Source: Hysterium pulicare CBS 123377 (lineage: Eukaryota > Ascomycota > Dothideomycetes > Hysteriales > Hysteriaceae). Taken from it: a DNA stretch of 64,000 nt. The notes under the pieces were generated by a model that saw only the letters and a list, made by a program, of their open reading frames with translations, did no database searches and was not told the DNA's origin. Numbering within the stretch: the first letter of the stretch is position 1; the number at the start of each line of letters is the position of its first letter. Shown piece by piece: positions 20,843 through 31,100 of this stretch. The DNA lies in contig AJFK01000403.1 in NCBI GenBank assembly GCA_000467715.1, forward strand, positions 92,398 to 156,397, given 5' to 3'. A program made the position numbers and the translations under genes.

Positions 20843-22015
20843 ATGACGAAAACTAATCTAGGGACTCAACCTGGTGCTGAAGGTACCCCACCACCACGGA
20901 AGAACATGATATCCAAGCAGAAGCTACAGAGTCAATTTCAAGAATTTCTTCAAACCCGCCAGAGCCCAATACTTCAAGTTCAAACAAACTTTCTCGAAAC
21001 CGAAAATCTCAACCCGCCCTCGAAAATGTTACCTTTGAATGACCACAAGGTACAAGACCATTTGAAAACCATAGCTCCTGTTGCTGCTGGTACAAATATA
21101 CGCTCGAGAGCGCCTCCACCAATCAAAAAATCTAACTCAAAGCTCGCCAAGGTTTTTGGCGTTCGCAAGCTACCAAATGTTAAGCCATCCGCGCAAAAGG
21201 ATCGTAAGGGGCCCGTAATGGACTGTGGTAAGAGTGGTAAAGGGGACAAAGTGGATAAATTGAGTAAGGTTTCAAAGACATCCAACGTGCTTGGAGGTAA
21301 AGGTTCGAAGGGTTCGAAGGGTAAGGCTGGTGGACAGGATTTTTCTGGTAGCAATAAGATTCATAGTTTGCATAAAGTAAGTCTTACCCCATCTAATACT
21401 TCCACTTCAAATGGTTCTAAAAGCATCGATAGCACAGCTACCCACCAGAGCGGCCCTAGGGCCTGGCAAGCAGAAGATAACAAGTTCCTTGCTTACCTGC
21501 GAGAGAATTCAACTCTGGCCTATAAGGAGATTGCGGAGATCTATTTTCCCGGGGAATCGGTTGAAAAACTTCGACGCCGCTATTGGCGCGAAAAGGACCG
21601 TCGTAGAGTAAGCCGAGCTTTGGGGAACTTATCTTCAACCTCTCCCGCTCAGCAGCGAAGGAGGGATTGGTCGGATGAAGAGAAAGCCATCCTTAGAAAG
21701 GCTAAAGAGGTTGAAGGTTTGAGTTTTATGGAGATTCAACGTCGTTATTTTCCACATAGGCTGATAAATACCATGGAAGCATTCTACGCTTATTTGATGG
21801 AGCAGGATCGCGTAAACGACACGCTTGCTGCGAATTCTAACGCGGGCTCAATTATCGGAATCTCCAACGCTTGGTCTCAGGAGGATGAAAATATTCTACT
21901 CGACGCAAGAAAGCGGGGAATGACCTTCGTAAAAATCGCAAAAACGATGTTGCCTACAAGAACTGCTGGGGCAGTTAAAACGAAATTCTACGCTATGGAG
22001 AAACGGAATGATTAG
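20843..22015 (+). CDS. Three-repeat Myb/SANT-like protein with Lys/Gly-rich linker
   Basis: 390 aa, single exon. The N-terminal half is disordered, with a basic Lys/Gly/Ser region at residues ~120-170 (KGSKGSKGKAGG) that could bind nucleic acid non-specifically. Three Myb-like repeats follow at about 206-252 (AWQAEDNKFLAYLRENSTLA), 273-320 (DWSDEEKAILRKAKEVEGLS) and 341-388 (AWSQEDENILLDARKRGMTF). The third repeat runs to the C-terminus. The repeats are more divergent from each other than those of the 18.7-kb gene. It is the last gene of the cluster and lies on the same strand as the other four. Confidence 0.72.
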   Translation: MTKTNLGTQPGAEGTPPPRKNMISKQKLQSQFQEFLQTRQSPILQVQTNFLETENLNPPSKMLPLNDHKVQDHLKTIAPVAAGTNIRSRAPPPIKKSNSKLAKVFGVRKLPNVKPSAQKDRKGPVMDCGKSGKGDKVDKLSKVSKTSNVLGGKGSKGSKGKAGGQDFSGSNKIHSLHKVSLTPSNTSTSNGSKSIDSTATHQSGPRAWQAEDNKFLAYLRENSTLAYKEIAEIYFPGESVEKLRRRYWREKDRRRVSRALGNLSSTSPAQQRRRDWSDEEKAILRKAKEVEGLSFMEIQRRYFPHRLINTMEAFYAYLMEQDRVNDTLAANSNAGSIIGISNAWSQEDENILLDARKRGMTFVKIAKTMLPTRTAGAVKTKFYAMEKRND

Positions 22016-22865
22016 GGAGAAATGGTCCGATCCGCGCGATGCTTCCTAAATACACCTAGACTAAGTAAGCGGAATAACCAATCCATTAGTCATTCACTGC
22101 GAAGAGAAGTATATATCCTTACAGCTATAAGAGAACGAACCTATAGCATGCAAAGTTAGGTAAAAGAAGTTTGCAAGACTTGGTTTACTTTAAGACCAGT
22201 GGAGGCACCAAGCGACCATTACTCTATCTTAGAATGAATATCGTGTACGTTAAGCGTAGAAGATGAAGCTGAATCGCGATTGAGTGCTATTCCTCTGATC
22301 GCAATGTCAGTTGGAGGTCGCTGATCGGCCTTGATCTATTATGGTACTATATCAGCTAACATAAACATCTTCATTTCATTCCCCTTGATGTATTAGTAAT
22401 TAGATTCATATGTTTATTAGTCCGGTATATCTTCTGAAACAGTTGGTGTAGGTGTTTTGATTGAACGGTTCTGCGAACACGTATATTAATTGACTTCTCA
22501 AGCTTGTAGAGGTGTCTTGGATATATATATATATATATACATACATTCCTCCTATTGGTCCGTATAGACTAAATGGCGTTGTCTAGCCGACTCAGCCACT
22601 GCGCCACGGAAGTTGCATTCAAGGCTGATTCTGGGCGACTGATAGCATCATGGCTGGGTCTCAGCCTCGAACCTCAAAACACTGACGACCCCACTTCAAT
22701 CATCACCCACGCGATCCATGAGATCTCTCCGTGGCTTAAATCGTTGAATATTGTGTCTCCACAAAAAGCCTAACCACTGGCCTCGATCACACTGAACCAC
22801 TGCCGATGTGATCACACCTGGCCGAAGGCATCCGTGACAAGCCTACTTTTCAGCCTGATCGAAAG
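22016..22865. other. Intergenic with an (AT)n run
   Basis: A TA dinucleotide run lies at about 22520-22539. A 66-codon frame at 22573-22773 ends upstream of the HET gene; it starts with ATG but has no recognisable domain and is not called. Confidence 0.5.
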
Positions 22866-24122
22866 ATGAGATTACTCAAAACACGAAGCTTGAGGCTGAA
22901 AAACTTTTTCGACACGAGCGACCTGCCTGAGTATGCAATACTTTCGCACACTTGGGAGAATGAGGAGGTCACGTTTCAGGACATGGAGAGGTCGGGAGCC
23001 CGCTACAAGAAAGGATACAAGAAGGTGATCGAGTTTTGTGCGGAAGCAGATCGAGAAGGATATAATTGGGCTTGGATTGATACGTGCTGCATTGACAAGA
23101 CTGACCATAATGAGCTCTCCGAAGCAATCAACTCTAAGTTTGCATGGTACCGCGACTCTGGGATGTGCATTGTCTACTTATTCGACTTCGAATATGACCC
23201 TAGACTGGAGGACTGGGCTACGGATCTTGAGAGATCTAGATGGTTCAGACGGGGCTGGACACTTCAAGAACTGATTGCGCCGGGAGATGCAGTCTTTCAT
23301 GACCGCAATTGGCAAGATTTCGGCACTAAGAGAGGATTTGCCAACCTCATATGTGATATCACCGGGATTAATGCCGCACTTCTTCGAGGCGAAAGAAGAC
23401 TAGACCAGTTTAGCATCGCACAAAAGATGAGTTGGGCAGCATACCGGCAGACTACCAGGGTCGAAGATCGAGCATATTCCTTACTTGGCCTCTTTAACAT
23501 TCATTTCCCTCCAACATATGGAGAAGGGTGGAAGGCTTTTGGACGTCTGCAAGAAGAGCTTTTGAAAGTATCGACCGACCAATCCATATTCACCTGGACA
23601 CAAAACGGCCCGCCATTGCCTGCCAACCTTTACACGGATTCTAGCGTTCATCGAAAATGCAGCAAGCTTGCTCCGACGCCGGATTGCTTTTCTCGGTCTT
23701 CTCACATTATAACAGCTCCAAGCGCAAAGGACACTCACCCCCGGCTGGTTCCCCATACGACAGGGGTAGGCTTGGCAAGTCAGCTTCTGAATCGACCTAC
23801 TGTGATCACAAATGCTGGCCTCCAATTGACGCTCTTGGTCCGAGGTTTGGAAACTCGCGGGAGGAGGGTTCTCCTTGAAGCGATACTGAACTGCTACGAT
23901 GACCGCGACCTGACTAGAAACATCACGATATATCTAGTGGCAGATGGCCCTGGCTTGAAGGTCGCACTATTCAACCCGCCCCAACGAGACAACGTGCCCG
24001 CTTGGAGAGTAGAGCCCTACCACATCGGAGCTAAAGGGTTTACTTCCATGGGTTATATCGGAGACCATCTTGACCAGATTCGACGGTGGAGTTCTGTGGC
24101 ACTTGACTTGTATCCTGTGTGA
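22866..24122 (+). CDS. HET-domain protein, ends early at an in-frame TGA
   Basis: 418 aa with the full HET (heterokaryon incompatibility) domain in the first ~230 residues: LPEYAILSHTWENEEVTFQD, YNWAWIDTCCIDKTDHNELS, SGMCIVYLFD, SRWFRRGWTLQELIAPGDA, and later TTRVEDRAYSLLGLFNIHFP. HET proteins trigger cell death after fusion of unlike hyphae. The C-terminal ~190 residues are the variable part of this group. The TGA at 24120-24122 is followed in the same frame by 78 more codons that read as the usual C-terminal tail (next entry), so this copy may be a truncated allele. No 40-80-bp intron can remove the TGA while preserving frame. Confidence 0.8.
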   Translation: MRLLKTRSLRLKNFFDTSDLPEYAILSHTWENEEVTFQDMERSGARYKKGYKKVIEFCAEADREGYNWAWIDTCCIDKTDHNELSEAINSKFAWYRDSGMCIVYLFDFEYDPRLEDWATDLERSRWFRRGWTLQELIAPGDAVFHDRNWQDFGTKRGFANLICDITGINAALLRGERRLDQFSIAQKMSWAAYRQTTRVEDRAYSLLGLFNIHFPPTYGEGWKAFGRLQEELLKVSTDQSIFTWTQNGPPLPANLYTDSSVHRKCSKLAPTPDCFSRSSHIITAPSAKDTHPRLVPHTTGVGLASQLLNRPTVITNAGLQLTLLVRGLETRGRRVLLEAILNCYDDRDLTRNITIYLVADGPGLKVALFNPPQRDNVPAWRVEPYHIGAKGFTSMGYIGDHLDQIRRWSSVALDLYPV

Positions 24123-24359
24123 ACATTTGATTTTCCCATTAGTTCAGCTTGGATGGATGATCAGCATTGGTCTAAAGCGACTGGGCGCGAAATGAACTCA
24201 GCTCGAAAACGTATTGAAGAAGTGAAGGACTTCCGCAGGAGTGAACTAGCCAGAGAGCGAGAGAAGAGAACTGATCGGAAATATCAGATTTTCGGTGCTG
24301 TTGCGTTGGCCCTAGTTGCTGGTCTCGGGGTCAAAGAACGTGGGCTCGTCGGCCCCTGA
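24123..24359 (+). pseudogene. C-terminal tail of the HET gene beyond the premature stop
   Basis: In the same frame as the HET gene, this encodes a charged helix (KATGREMNSARKRIEEVKDF) and a hydrophobic segment (IFGAVALALVAGLGV) before TGA. Charged helix plus a short membrane segment is a usual ending for HET proteins, so it is read as the detached tail. A 24-26-bp intron across the stop would be needed to rejoin it, which is too short for this genome. Confidence 0.6.
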
Positions 24360-24931
24360 GCTACAAGGGTCCGAAGAATGTAATTCAAAATATTGAGTCT
24401 CGATACGTTCCACACTACCCATGAAAACAACCTAACGATAGTCGTTTCTGATTTGTTTATATTCAGTTGTTAATAAACCCCTTCAAGCTTACCCGTGCTG
24501 ACCTTTTAGTTCTACCCTGTTCGCTCCATAAAGTTCAGAGATAAACATATCAAAGTTCACCAGATTTTGAAGCACTATGAGCGGGTGTCTAGTAGTAACA
24601 ACCGAGGACATACCGTGAGCCACATTTGATCGAATTATGAAAGTCCTCGAAAAGAAAAAATTAAATAGTCTCATAGACTGTAGGACAAATAGCTGTCTTG
24701 ATAACGAAGCAAAGAGAGGCTGTAAGCCGTAGCAGTAAAGTAGGACATGTGCCAAAAGTAATAAGGGCCTCCGTTATAGTAAGACGAGCAACTTAATCGC
24801 TGAGCGGTTCTTTACTAAAGTATCCGAAGTTGAAGTTGAAGGAGCTTTACAGATGGGAGACGGTCGTTAATTTAGAAAGCAAATGCTTTCGGTGTTTATA
24901 CGCTGTCAAAGATCGTTCACCATGAGGCTCG
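24360..24931. other. Intergenic
   Basis: No gene seen. Confidence 0.45.
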
Positions 24932-26396
24932 CTACTGAAACTGTTGGAAGAATTCTCGGACATTCTCGGGCATATCAGCGTTATCCACCTCGGGCCAGCC
25001 GGTCCAACCCCAGTGCTTTCCTTCTTGCCTACGATTGTCGATTCTGCGCAAAATCTCCTCGATATCATTCCAGATTCTCTTGCGATTTCTCAGACCTTTC
25101 GAGTTGACCCAGGAGAACTTAGCCGAGATGTATAGTTGGCGCCAATTAGTCTCTCTGATAGGCAAATCTTGACCCTCCCACAGCCATGGCATATCTTGGA
25201 ACACGAACTTCCGGAAGAGAGTATCAGGCAGCTCACGTAGAGACCTAGTGACAAATCGAAGATTTGTGATGTCCTTGCCCGATAAATCCTCCATGATCAA
25301 GCATGTGATCTCCGTTGGAAGCGCTCGGAATGGATCTGTATGATTACAGTCGGCTTCAACAGTCGGTAGTGCTTGTTGGGGTTTGTCATGAAGCGCTACA
25401 GCAGCTTGGTAGTCACTGAAATAATGTCATGGTACAGGTACACCACCGTAATCGCCTGTCTCCGAATTGTCGCTTGGCATTTTGGGAAGTCCTTCTACTT
25501 TTCGAGCGCATGACGCTATCATCGATGTGAGGCCAGGAATTTTCACTGGGTTGGTCGCAAGGTATTCGTCCCCAGGCATATGGTGCCAGCGTCGTTGTTG
25601 ACAAGTTGCATTGTTTACGGCGGGATCTCGAGGAAACGGTTTGAGGAACTCATCTTCTGCTTAATTTAAGGGTTGCACGGGTCAGTTTAGGAGCAGAGCA
25701 GAAAGGTTAATCGGACGTGAAACGTTTACCTGATACCAAGAATATAGGCCACGAACATCAACTATGCCTGAAGGCTTCTAGACGCCTTCTTGAATATTTC
25801 GAAGCATGTCGAATGGAATGGAATTCCGCTCGTGTAGTCCAATGAGATCTGGTAATTATTGCAAGTTAGAGTGCATTCATATGGGAAATAACGAAAGAAG
25901 CGGACATACTTTGGTTGAATCATTGGCAACACAAACAACATCCAACCCATGTCTGAGGGGAACGGACGATATGCCCTCATTAATATCATAAGACCAAGTT
26001 GGTAAGGAAGTAACTCGTGCTTTGTTCGAAGTCTTCATCATCAGCCTCCGGCTCCCATACTTTGAAAACTTTTTTCCAAACCAAGACTTGGACTTCCCTA
26101 CGTCCCTCAGTGTCAGCAACCAGAAGGTGATGGCCAGAGTAACCATTCAAACTCACACATCCAGGACCAGCGATGTGCTCGCCAAAGATAGCATCTCCGG
26201 CACGTTTGCAGCCAGAGTTCACACCACAGGAGGCTACAATATCAGCCAAGCTCTCGCGGAAAGGCCAAAAGCCTGTAAAATCCCAAGCCGCAGACAAATC
26301 TTCACCTTCGCGTCGAAGACGAGTCGTGTTGAATTGGACACCGCAGATCTGGCAAAAATTCCGTCCTGCATTGTGGTTTAGCGGAGACTTTGTCAT
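24932..26396 (-). pseudogene. Decayed F-box-type gene (two frameshifts and one nonsense codon)
   Basis: Read on the minus strand from ATG 26396, the segments together match a common ascomycete F-box family layout. They are an N-terminal CxxC block (FCQICGVQFNTTRLRREGED), GEHIAGPGCVSLNGYSGHH, an acidic linker, RHGLDVVCVAND, SGIPFHSTCFEIFKKASR, GIVDVRGLYSWYQ, PGDEYLATNPVKIPGL, and the F-box FRALPTEITCLIMEDLSGKD followed by RNRKRIWNDIEEILRRI. Two introns keep good splice sites (25849-25909 and 25657-25729). The reading frame changes near 26000 and again near 25765, and TGA 25427-25429 interrupts the last exon between VPVP and HYFSDYQAA. Three independent lesions mean it is almost certainly non-functional. 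Confidence 0.75.
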
Positions 26397-28094
26397 CAGA
26401 GACAAAGGCGAGGTTGAGTCGCGGGAATTGAAAACTGAACTACCGTTACCAACGCAACTCGTAATCACGTGCTCTTTTTCGACGTCCCGGGTCCGCCTCC
26501 AACCGAAAGTTTAACAACCATACTTTCGAGCTTCACTGTAGCTAAGAACGCGCCAGCGTCCAAGGGTGGTGGAAAGAATAGTGCTCCGTACCTCTTATTT
26601 CCAGCGTCGCGTAACCGTTTGTTATCTAGCACAGATCAAATATGCTCCGCTAGACAAATGTTGAAGTTTGTTTCTCTCTTTTACGACTGCTGTCAATACT
26701 TCCACCTGATGTTGTGCAGGTAATGTTGCTCTCGATGTTTTGCCATGCCGTAACGATCTGCTTGACCTCCCTGAAGACGCTCAGTAATGGTGACATACTG
26801 TCGAACGATACTGATGTCGCCATATTTAGTAGTCATGAGCCTATGATCTTATTCTTCCGATTCTACATGGACATTGCCATTCGGTTTATAGTTCATCGTC
26901 GCGGACTTTTTCTCATTATCTCTAGACGAGTCTCAAGTCTAGGAGCTTTTCGAGGCATAAATCTATGCGTCGGAGATTTCGAAAGTTCTAGTTCCATGTC
27001 AGTGTAGACACAAAAAATGCTTCGTGGGCATTCTAAGTTCGAGTGCCGTCCTGGAAGCCGAAAAGGTCTGGAGATGGATGGCGGAGCCAGATTTGCATCT
27101 TGTGATGAACGCATTGGATCACGCTCTTTTCCAAAACATATCTTAGGGCTGCCTTTGACGAAAAAACACAACTCAAAGAAGCGTAATGGATTGTGTGTTA
27201 GGGAACTATTCTCCGGAAGGATAGAAGGGCGAACTTAAAGTTTGAAAGATCTCCAAGTTACGCTAGGCCAGATGAGCTTAGCCTGAACGCGTAACATGTC
27301 ACTTCTCCTCTCCACCTGATACTCGAAACCTTTGTCTGTTCCATACTCTACAACATCAATGGTGAATGATCCAAGAGCCCGACTTGGAATCACCCTAGAC
27401 TGATGTACGATGCTGATGTACGATGCTGACGTAGCTGTGACTGACGATGACGGCTCTTCCTTAGGACTATGTGCAAGGGTAAGTTGTTCATTCATATTCG
27501 ACGAAAAAGATTACCTCTTTCCTCGGGGGTTTAGTTTCACTACATACTTACGGATGTTACTACTAACAGCATAGTGGCGCCAAGTGCAGCTGCAACATTA
27601 GTATTTGCCAGGGCAATAAAAGCAGCCTAAAATGGCCAACCTGGCTTGAATGTCTCTGCGTCAATATGAGCGCTCCGAGGCGCGCCGCGATCTGTCGGCC
27701 TCTTCTCTATAATTTCGGTAATGGTTTTTCCTCTCCCAAACCATTGGTTTTGTACTTGTCATGGCCCATGGGCGGTTTGATCGTGATGTTTCCTCAAGGC
27801 CGCAGCGATTTCAGGAATGCGTGAGTTTATTATTATCGCGATAGGGCTTACACTTCGTGCAACCACGAATTCTGCCTCGAGCCCTCTTCTACGCCTTGTG
27901 GCCTGGTTGTGCGACTCGGACATCGCGCAACTCCAGTGTCGTGCAAATGATGTCTAGTTAATCAAATTTCGGGTATCACTCTTCATTGGTACTCCTGCGA
28001 CATCATCCAATAAATTGTGGCCAACACAAATATTGCGTTTGGCACAGCTTGTTGCTGATAACTGCGATACTCAATATACATCTCCATCAAATTC
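26397..28094. other. 1.7-kb interval with fragments only
   Basis: No intact gene is visible. Short minus-strand frames at 26893-27171 and 27235-27495 have no recognised domain. Near 27545-27610 a minus frame reads AAFIALANTNVAAALGATML, ending at a GTAAGT, and could be a relic exon of a membrane protein. A 14-bp segment, GATGTACGATGCTG, is duplicated in tandem at about 27407-27434. Confidence 0.4.
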
Positions 28095-29625
28095 ATGAAC
28101 ATCATTTTCAAGTCATACATCACATCTATGGCTACGCTAACGCCGCTCGATATCGCATCATGGCCACCACCAAACTACGTTGATCCGGAATCTCGAGTCA
28201 GCCTTCTTCTTGGTGTGGAGATTGCTCTGGCAATCATCATGACAATCTTTATTTCGGCAAGAATATTTGTCAGGTACAATAAGAAGGCCCTTGGGTTTGA
28301 TGACTGGACTATGCTTCTGGCTTGGGTATGTAATTACAGGACGATTGGAAAGGGTCAGGCTCAAATATTTAGTAGGTAATCGCAACCACCATATTCGTCA
28401 CGAATTGTATCTCCACTCGCTATGGTATAGGATATCATGTATGGGATGTCAAAGTTGAGTGGTCGGTTAAAGTGTCTAAGGTACCTCCGTTCGCCTGGGC
28501 AGGTATGTAGAATATTTAATAGCTAACTCTTTCAGCTGGGCATTGTGTTTGAGCTCCTCTTCGCACCCTGCGTCGGCTTCACGAAGATTGCGATATGTCT
28601 GACTTATTTACGGGCCTTTCCTTTTCAGACGAATAAGTGGTTCTGCTACTGCACGATGGTTTACATGTTCTGTTGGACTGTCGCGGTCTTTTTCTCGCTC
28701 TTGTTTCAGTGCTGGTAAGTCCATTGATTTTGCTCTTGGTCGTCGGGAAATTACAAGCGAGCTGAACTACATAGGCCTATATCCGAAAATTGGAATTACT
28801 TTGATATGGTTAAGCACTGTGTTGATCAGAGAGTTTTCTTGATTACCACTGCGGCCCTAAACAGCATCACCGACATTCTTGTATTCCTGTGGCCCGCAAA
28901 GTATATACGGAACATACAATTGCCACAAAGCCAACGTACAGGACTCATGGTCTCATTTTCTATTGGATGCTTGTAAGTCCTTCTATTTGAAAGACACTGA
29001 CATCAATTTAACGTGTTACATCAATGCAGAGTTTGCGTTGCGGGCGCATGCAGGATTTGGTATGTAAAAGTGTACTTCGACAGTTATGATACTAGCTGTA
29101 TGAAACCCAGAGAACTCGAAGCAGCTTCTTCTAACTAGCAATGTCTTCCCAGGGGAGGGAGCCACTACATACGTCATCGCAGCTTTCGAAACAAACCTTG
29201 GCATCATATGTGGATGTATACCCCCCACGAGGCCGCTCTTTTCCCGATTCTTTGCAAGCATCTTTAAATCGAAACAAAACATGTCCGGCTCGTTGGACTT
29301 ATCTGGAGTAAGGTCTTTTGTAAAGAGCTTTCGTTTTCCGAAGTTGGTAGAAGACTTACCCGACGGCGTTACCAGACCAGCACCGGCCAGGTTAGAGCAG
29401 GACATTGACTGGGCGAGCTGTATCTCAGAAACGCACTTCTTGGGGATCAGAGGAAGCAACGGTGATGAAGAGCAAGCGTTGGAACCGTGCAGGCAAGAGG
29501 GGGCAAGTGAGCTCGGCAGAGGGAATACATACAGGGCTGACGAAGACTTGTCAAGGTTCTATCAGCATGGCTTTGGTGACTTTGAGTGGCAGAGTGGACT
29601 GGATATTAAGTTATGGGCCCTCTAA
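28095..29625 (+). CDS. Rhodopsin-fold (SAT4/Pth11-like) seven-TM membrane protein
   Basis: Six exons (28095-28325, 28376-28480, 28536-28714, 28775-28972, 29030-29097, 29153-29625) give 417 aa, or 406 aa from the ATG at 28128, whose MATLTPLDIASWPPPNY is the more typical start. The family signature is clear: VRYNKKALGFDDWTMLLAW after TM1, FTKIAICLTYLRAFP, CWPISENWNYFD, TTAALNSITDILVFLWP, GCLVCVAGACRIWYVKVYF, YDTSWEGATTYVIAAFETN and IICGCIPPTRPLF. These fungal rhodopsin-domain proteins sit in the plasma membrane, and some act as Pth11-like GPCR-type receptors. The long C-terminal tail is soluble. It converges on the type III PKS gene with only ~150 bp between stop codons, and no frame damage is seen although neighbouring genes are decayed. 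Confidence 0.85.
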
Positions 29626-29777
29626 GGCTTGGCCGAGCCCGTTAAAGAAGGTAATAGTAGCGCATTTTCGTACTGGTCTTGGTCCTTCACTTACAAGTGC
29701 GGTGGGAAATGTAGATAATGAGTGTAATAAGATTCGAAATGTATGAAGTTCCAAGATTGTTGACGCTGTTTGCCAAT

Positions 29778-31100
29778 TTACTCAAGCTCGCCCATGCCCT
29801 CAGCCGCATGACGGCAACGTCTCATCGTAGCCATCTCAATCGCCAAACCCGGCCCAAAACTTGCTGCTACAACATGATCACGGCCTTCTCCCATATTTCT
29901 TAGCCTATCGAGTACAATGAGTACCGTCGGACTAGAAGAGTTGCCACGAGACTGGTAGATTTCCAACGATGCTCGTAAGTGATCTTTGTTAATATTTAAG
30001 ACATCCTGCGCCCCTTCCAAAATAGCAATTCCGCCAGGATGAAGTGCCCAGTCGCAGTCTTTTGCTTTCAAATCCATGAAAATTCCCTGATCATCTTCGT
30101 AGGTCAAGGACTGGCGTAGTCGGTCGAACATGGGCTTAATCGCCCCCACTGCATTCTCCGGGACCTCTTTAGTAAGAGTGATTTTGAAACCTAGAAAAAT
30201 ATTAACAACAAGTCCGTAGATCATTGTACTGCAATAAGGTTGCAGAAACATGCCTTTAGGGTCTGCCATGAATGCCATGTATGGATAGGTACCAGGTAAG
30301 ACCATATTACCCCAGTCGAGCAGCTCAAGAATAGGCAGGGTTCCGTTATCGAGCCCAAGTTCGTTGCAAACTACCAACGCTGCCGCAGCATCTGAGAACA
30401 ATGCAGGCGCGATTCGTAGCTCTTCGCTATTCTCGCAGGCGTAATGAAGCTCGCACCGGGTGTGAAGACTGCATAGTTCACACGCAAACACAAGGATCCT
30501 CGCCGGCCGTCGCCGCTGCGAGGCTCCTGCTGCGAGGCCTGCTGCCAAACGCAAAGCCGAAAGTCCGCCAGCGCAACCAACGCCGTGCAACAGCGAGCGT
30601 TCAACATCATGACGAAGCTTAAGCTTCTGAGACACGAGTAGGTCGTAGCCAGGATTGCCCGCGTCGGTACATGTTACGGCCACAGTGTGCGTAATTTCAG
30701 ACGCGGCAAGTTTCGCCTCCAGAAGTGCTTTCTCGCAAGCAGCCACAGTAAGATCCACGCCAGCTTTTCGGAAGAGAAGAGAGAGCTCATCGATGGTAGG
30801 GGGAAGGGAGCATTGGTTGGTGAGATCTGTATAGTTGGAAACGGTTGCGCGGGTATGAATGCCGGAGCTACGGTTGACCGCGAGAAGCTTCTGGATGCTA
30901 GACCACATCAACGACAGATTCTAGCATTAGTTAAGTAGTAAAGCAGACGCTTACCCCAAAGAATCGATGTGCTCCGAACATATCCTCCCAAGCACCTCTT
31001 CAAAATCCATCTGAGTAAAGATATTGGAAGGGTATTGCCCTGCTAAGCCTGTGATAAAGATAGCGGGCCTGTCGCCGGCTTTGTCATTTATTCCCACCAT
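29778..31100 (-). CDS. Type III polyketide synthase (chalcone-synthase-like)
   Basis: Two exons (31100-30955, 30897-29778) with a 57-bp intron give 421 aa, the usual size. The N-terminus reads IFITGLAGQYPSNIF, and the junction rebuilds HIDSLGIQKLLAVNRSSGIH. The catalytic triad is present: Cys157 in HGVGCAGGLSALR, His335 in WALHPGGIAIL and Asn368 in YQSRGNSSSPTV. The FGPGLAIEM motif near the C-terminus matches the family's GFGPG-type loop. The enzyme condenses a starter acyl-CoA with malonyl-CoA units to pyrones or resorcinols in the cytosol. Starter length cannot be read from the sequence. An acceptor 23 bp upstream of the chosen one would break the frame. No P450 or oxidoreductase partner is visible beside it. 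Confidence 0.9.

Noticed and set aside
22570-22606. Minus-strand sequence resembling the 5' half of a tRNA (GTGGCGCAGTGGCTGAGT)
   Set aside because: There is no pairing acceptor stem, anticodon arm or GTTCGAAT-type T-arm downstream.
24110-24150. 24-26-bp intron across the HET stop codon
   Set aside because: It is far shorter than any other intron here (44 bp minimum), so a premature stop is the simpler reading.
30931-30954. 34-bp intron for the type III PKS using the first CTAG acceptor
   Set aside because: It is too short and puts the catalytic exon out of frame; the acceptor 23 bp downstream gives a 57-bp intron and restores the family sequence.
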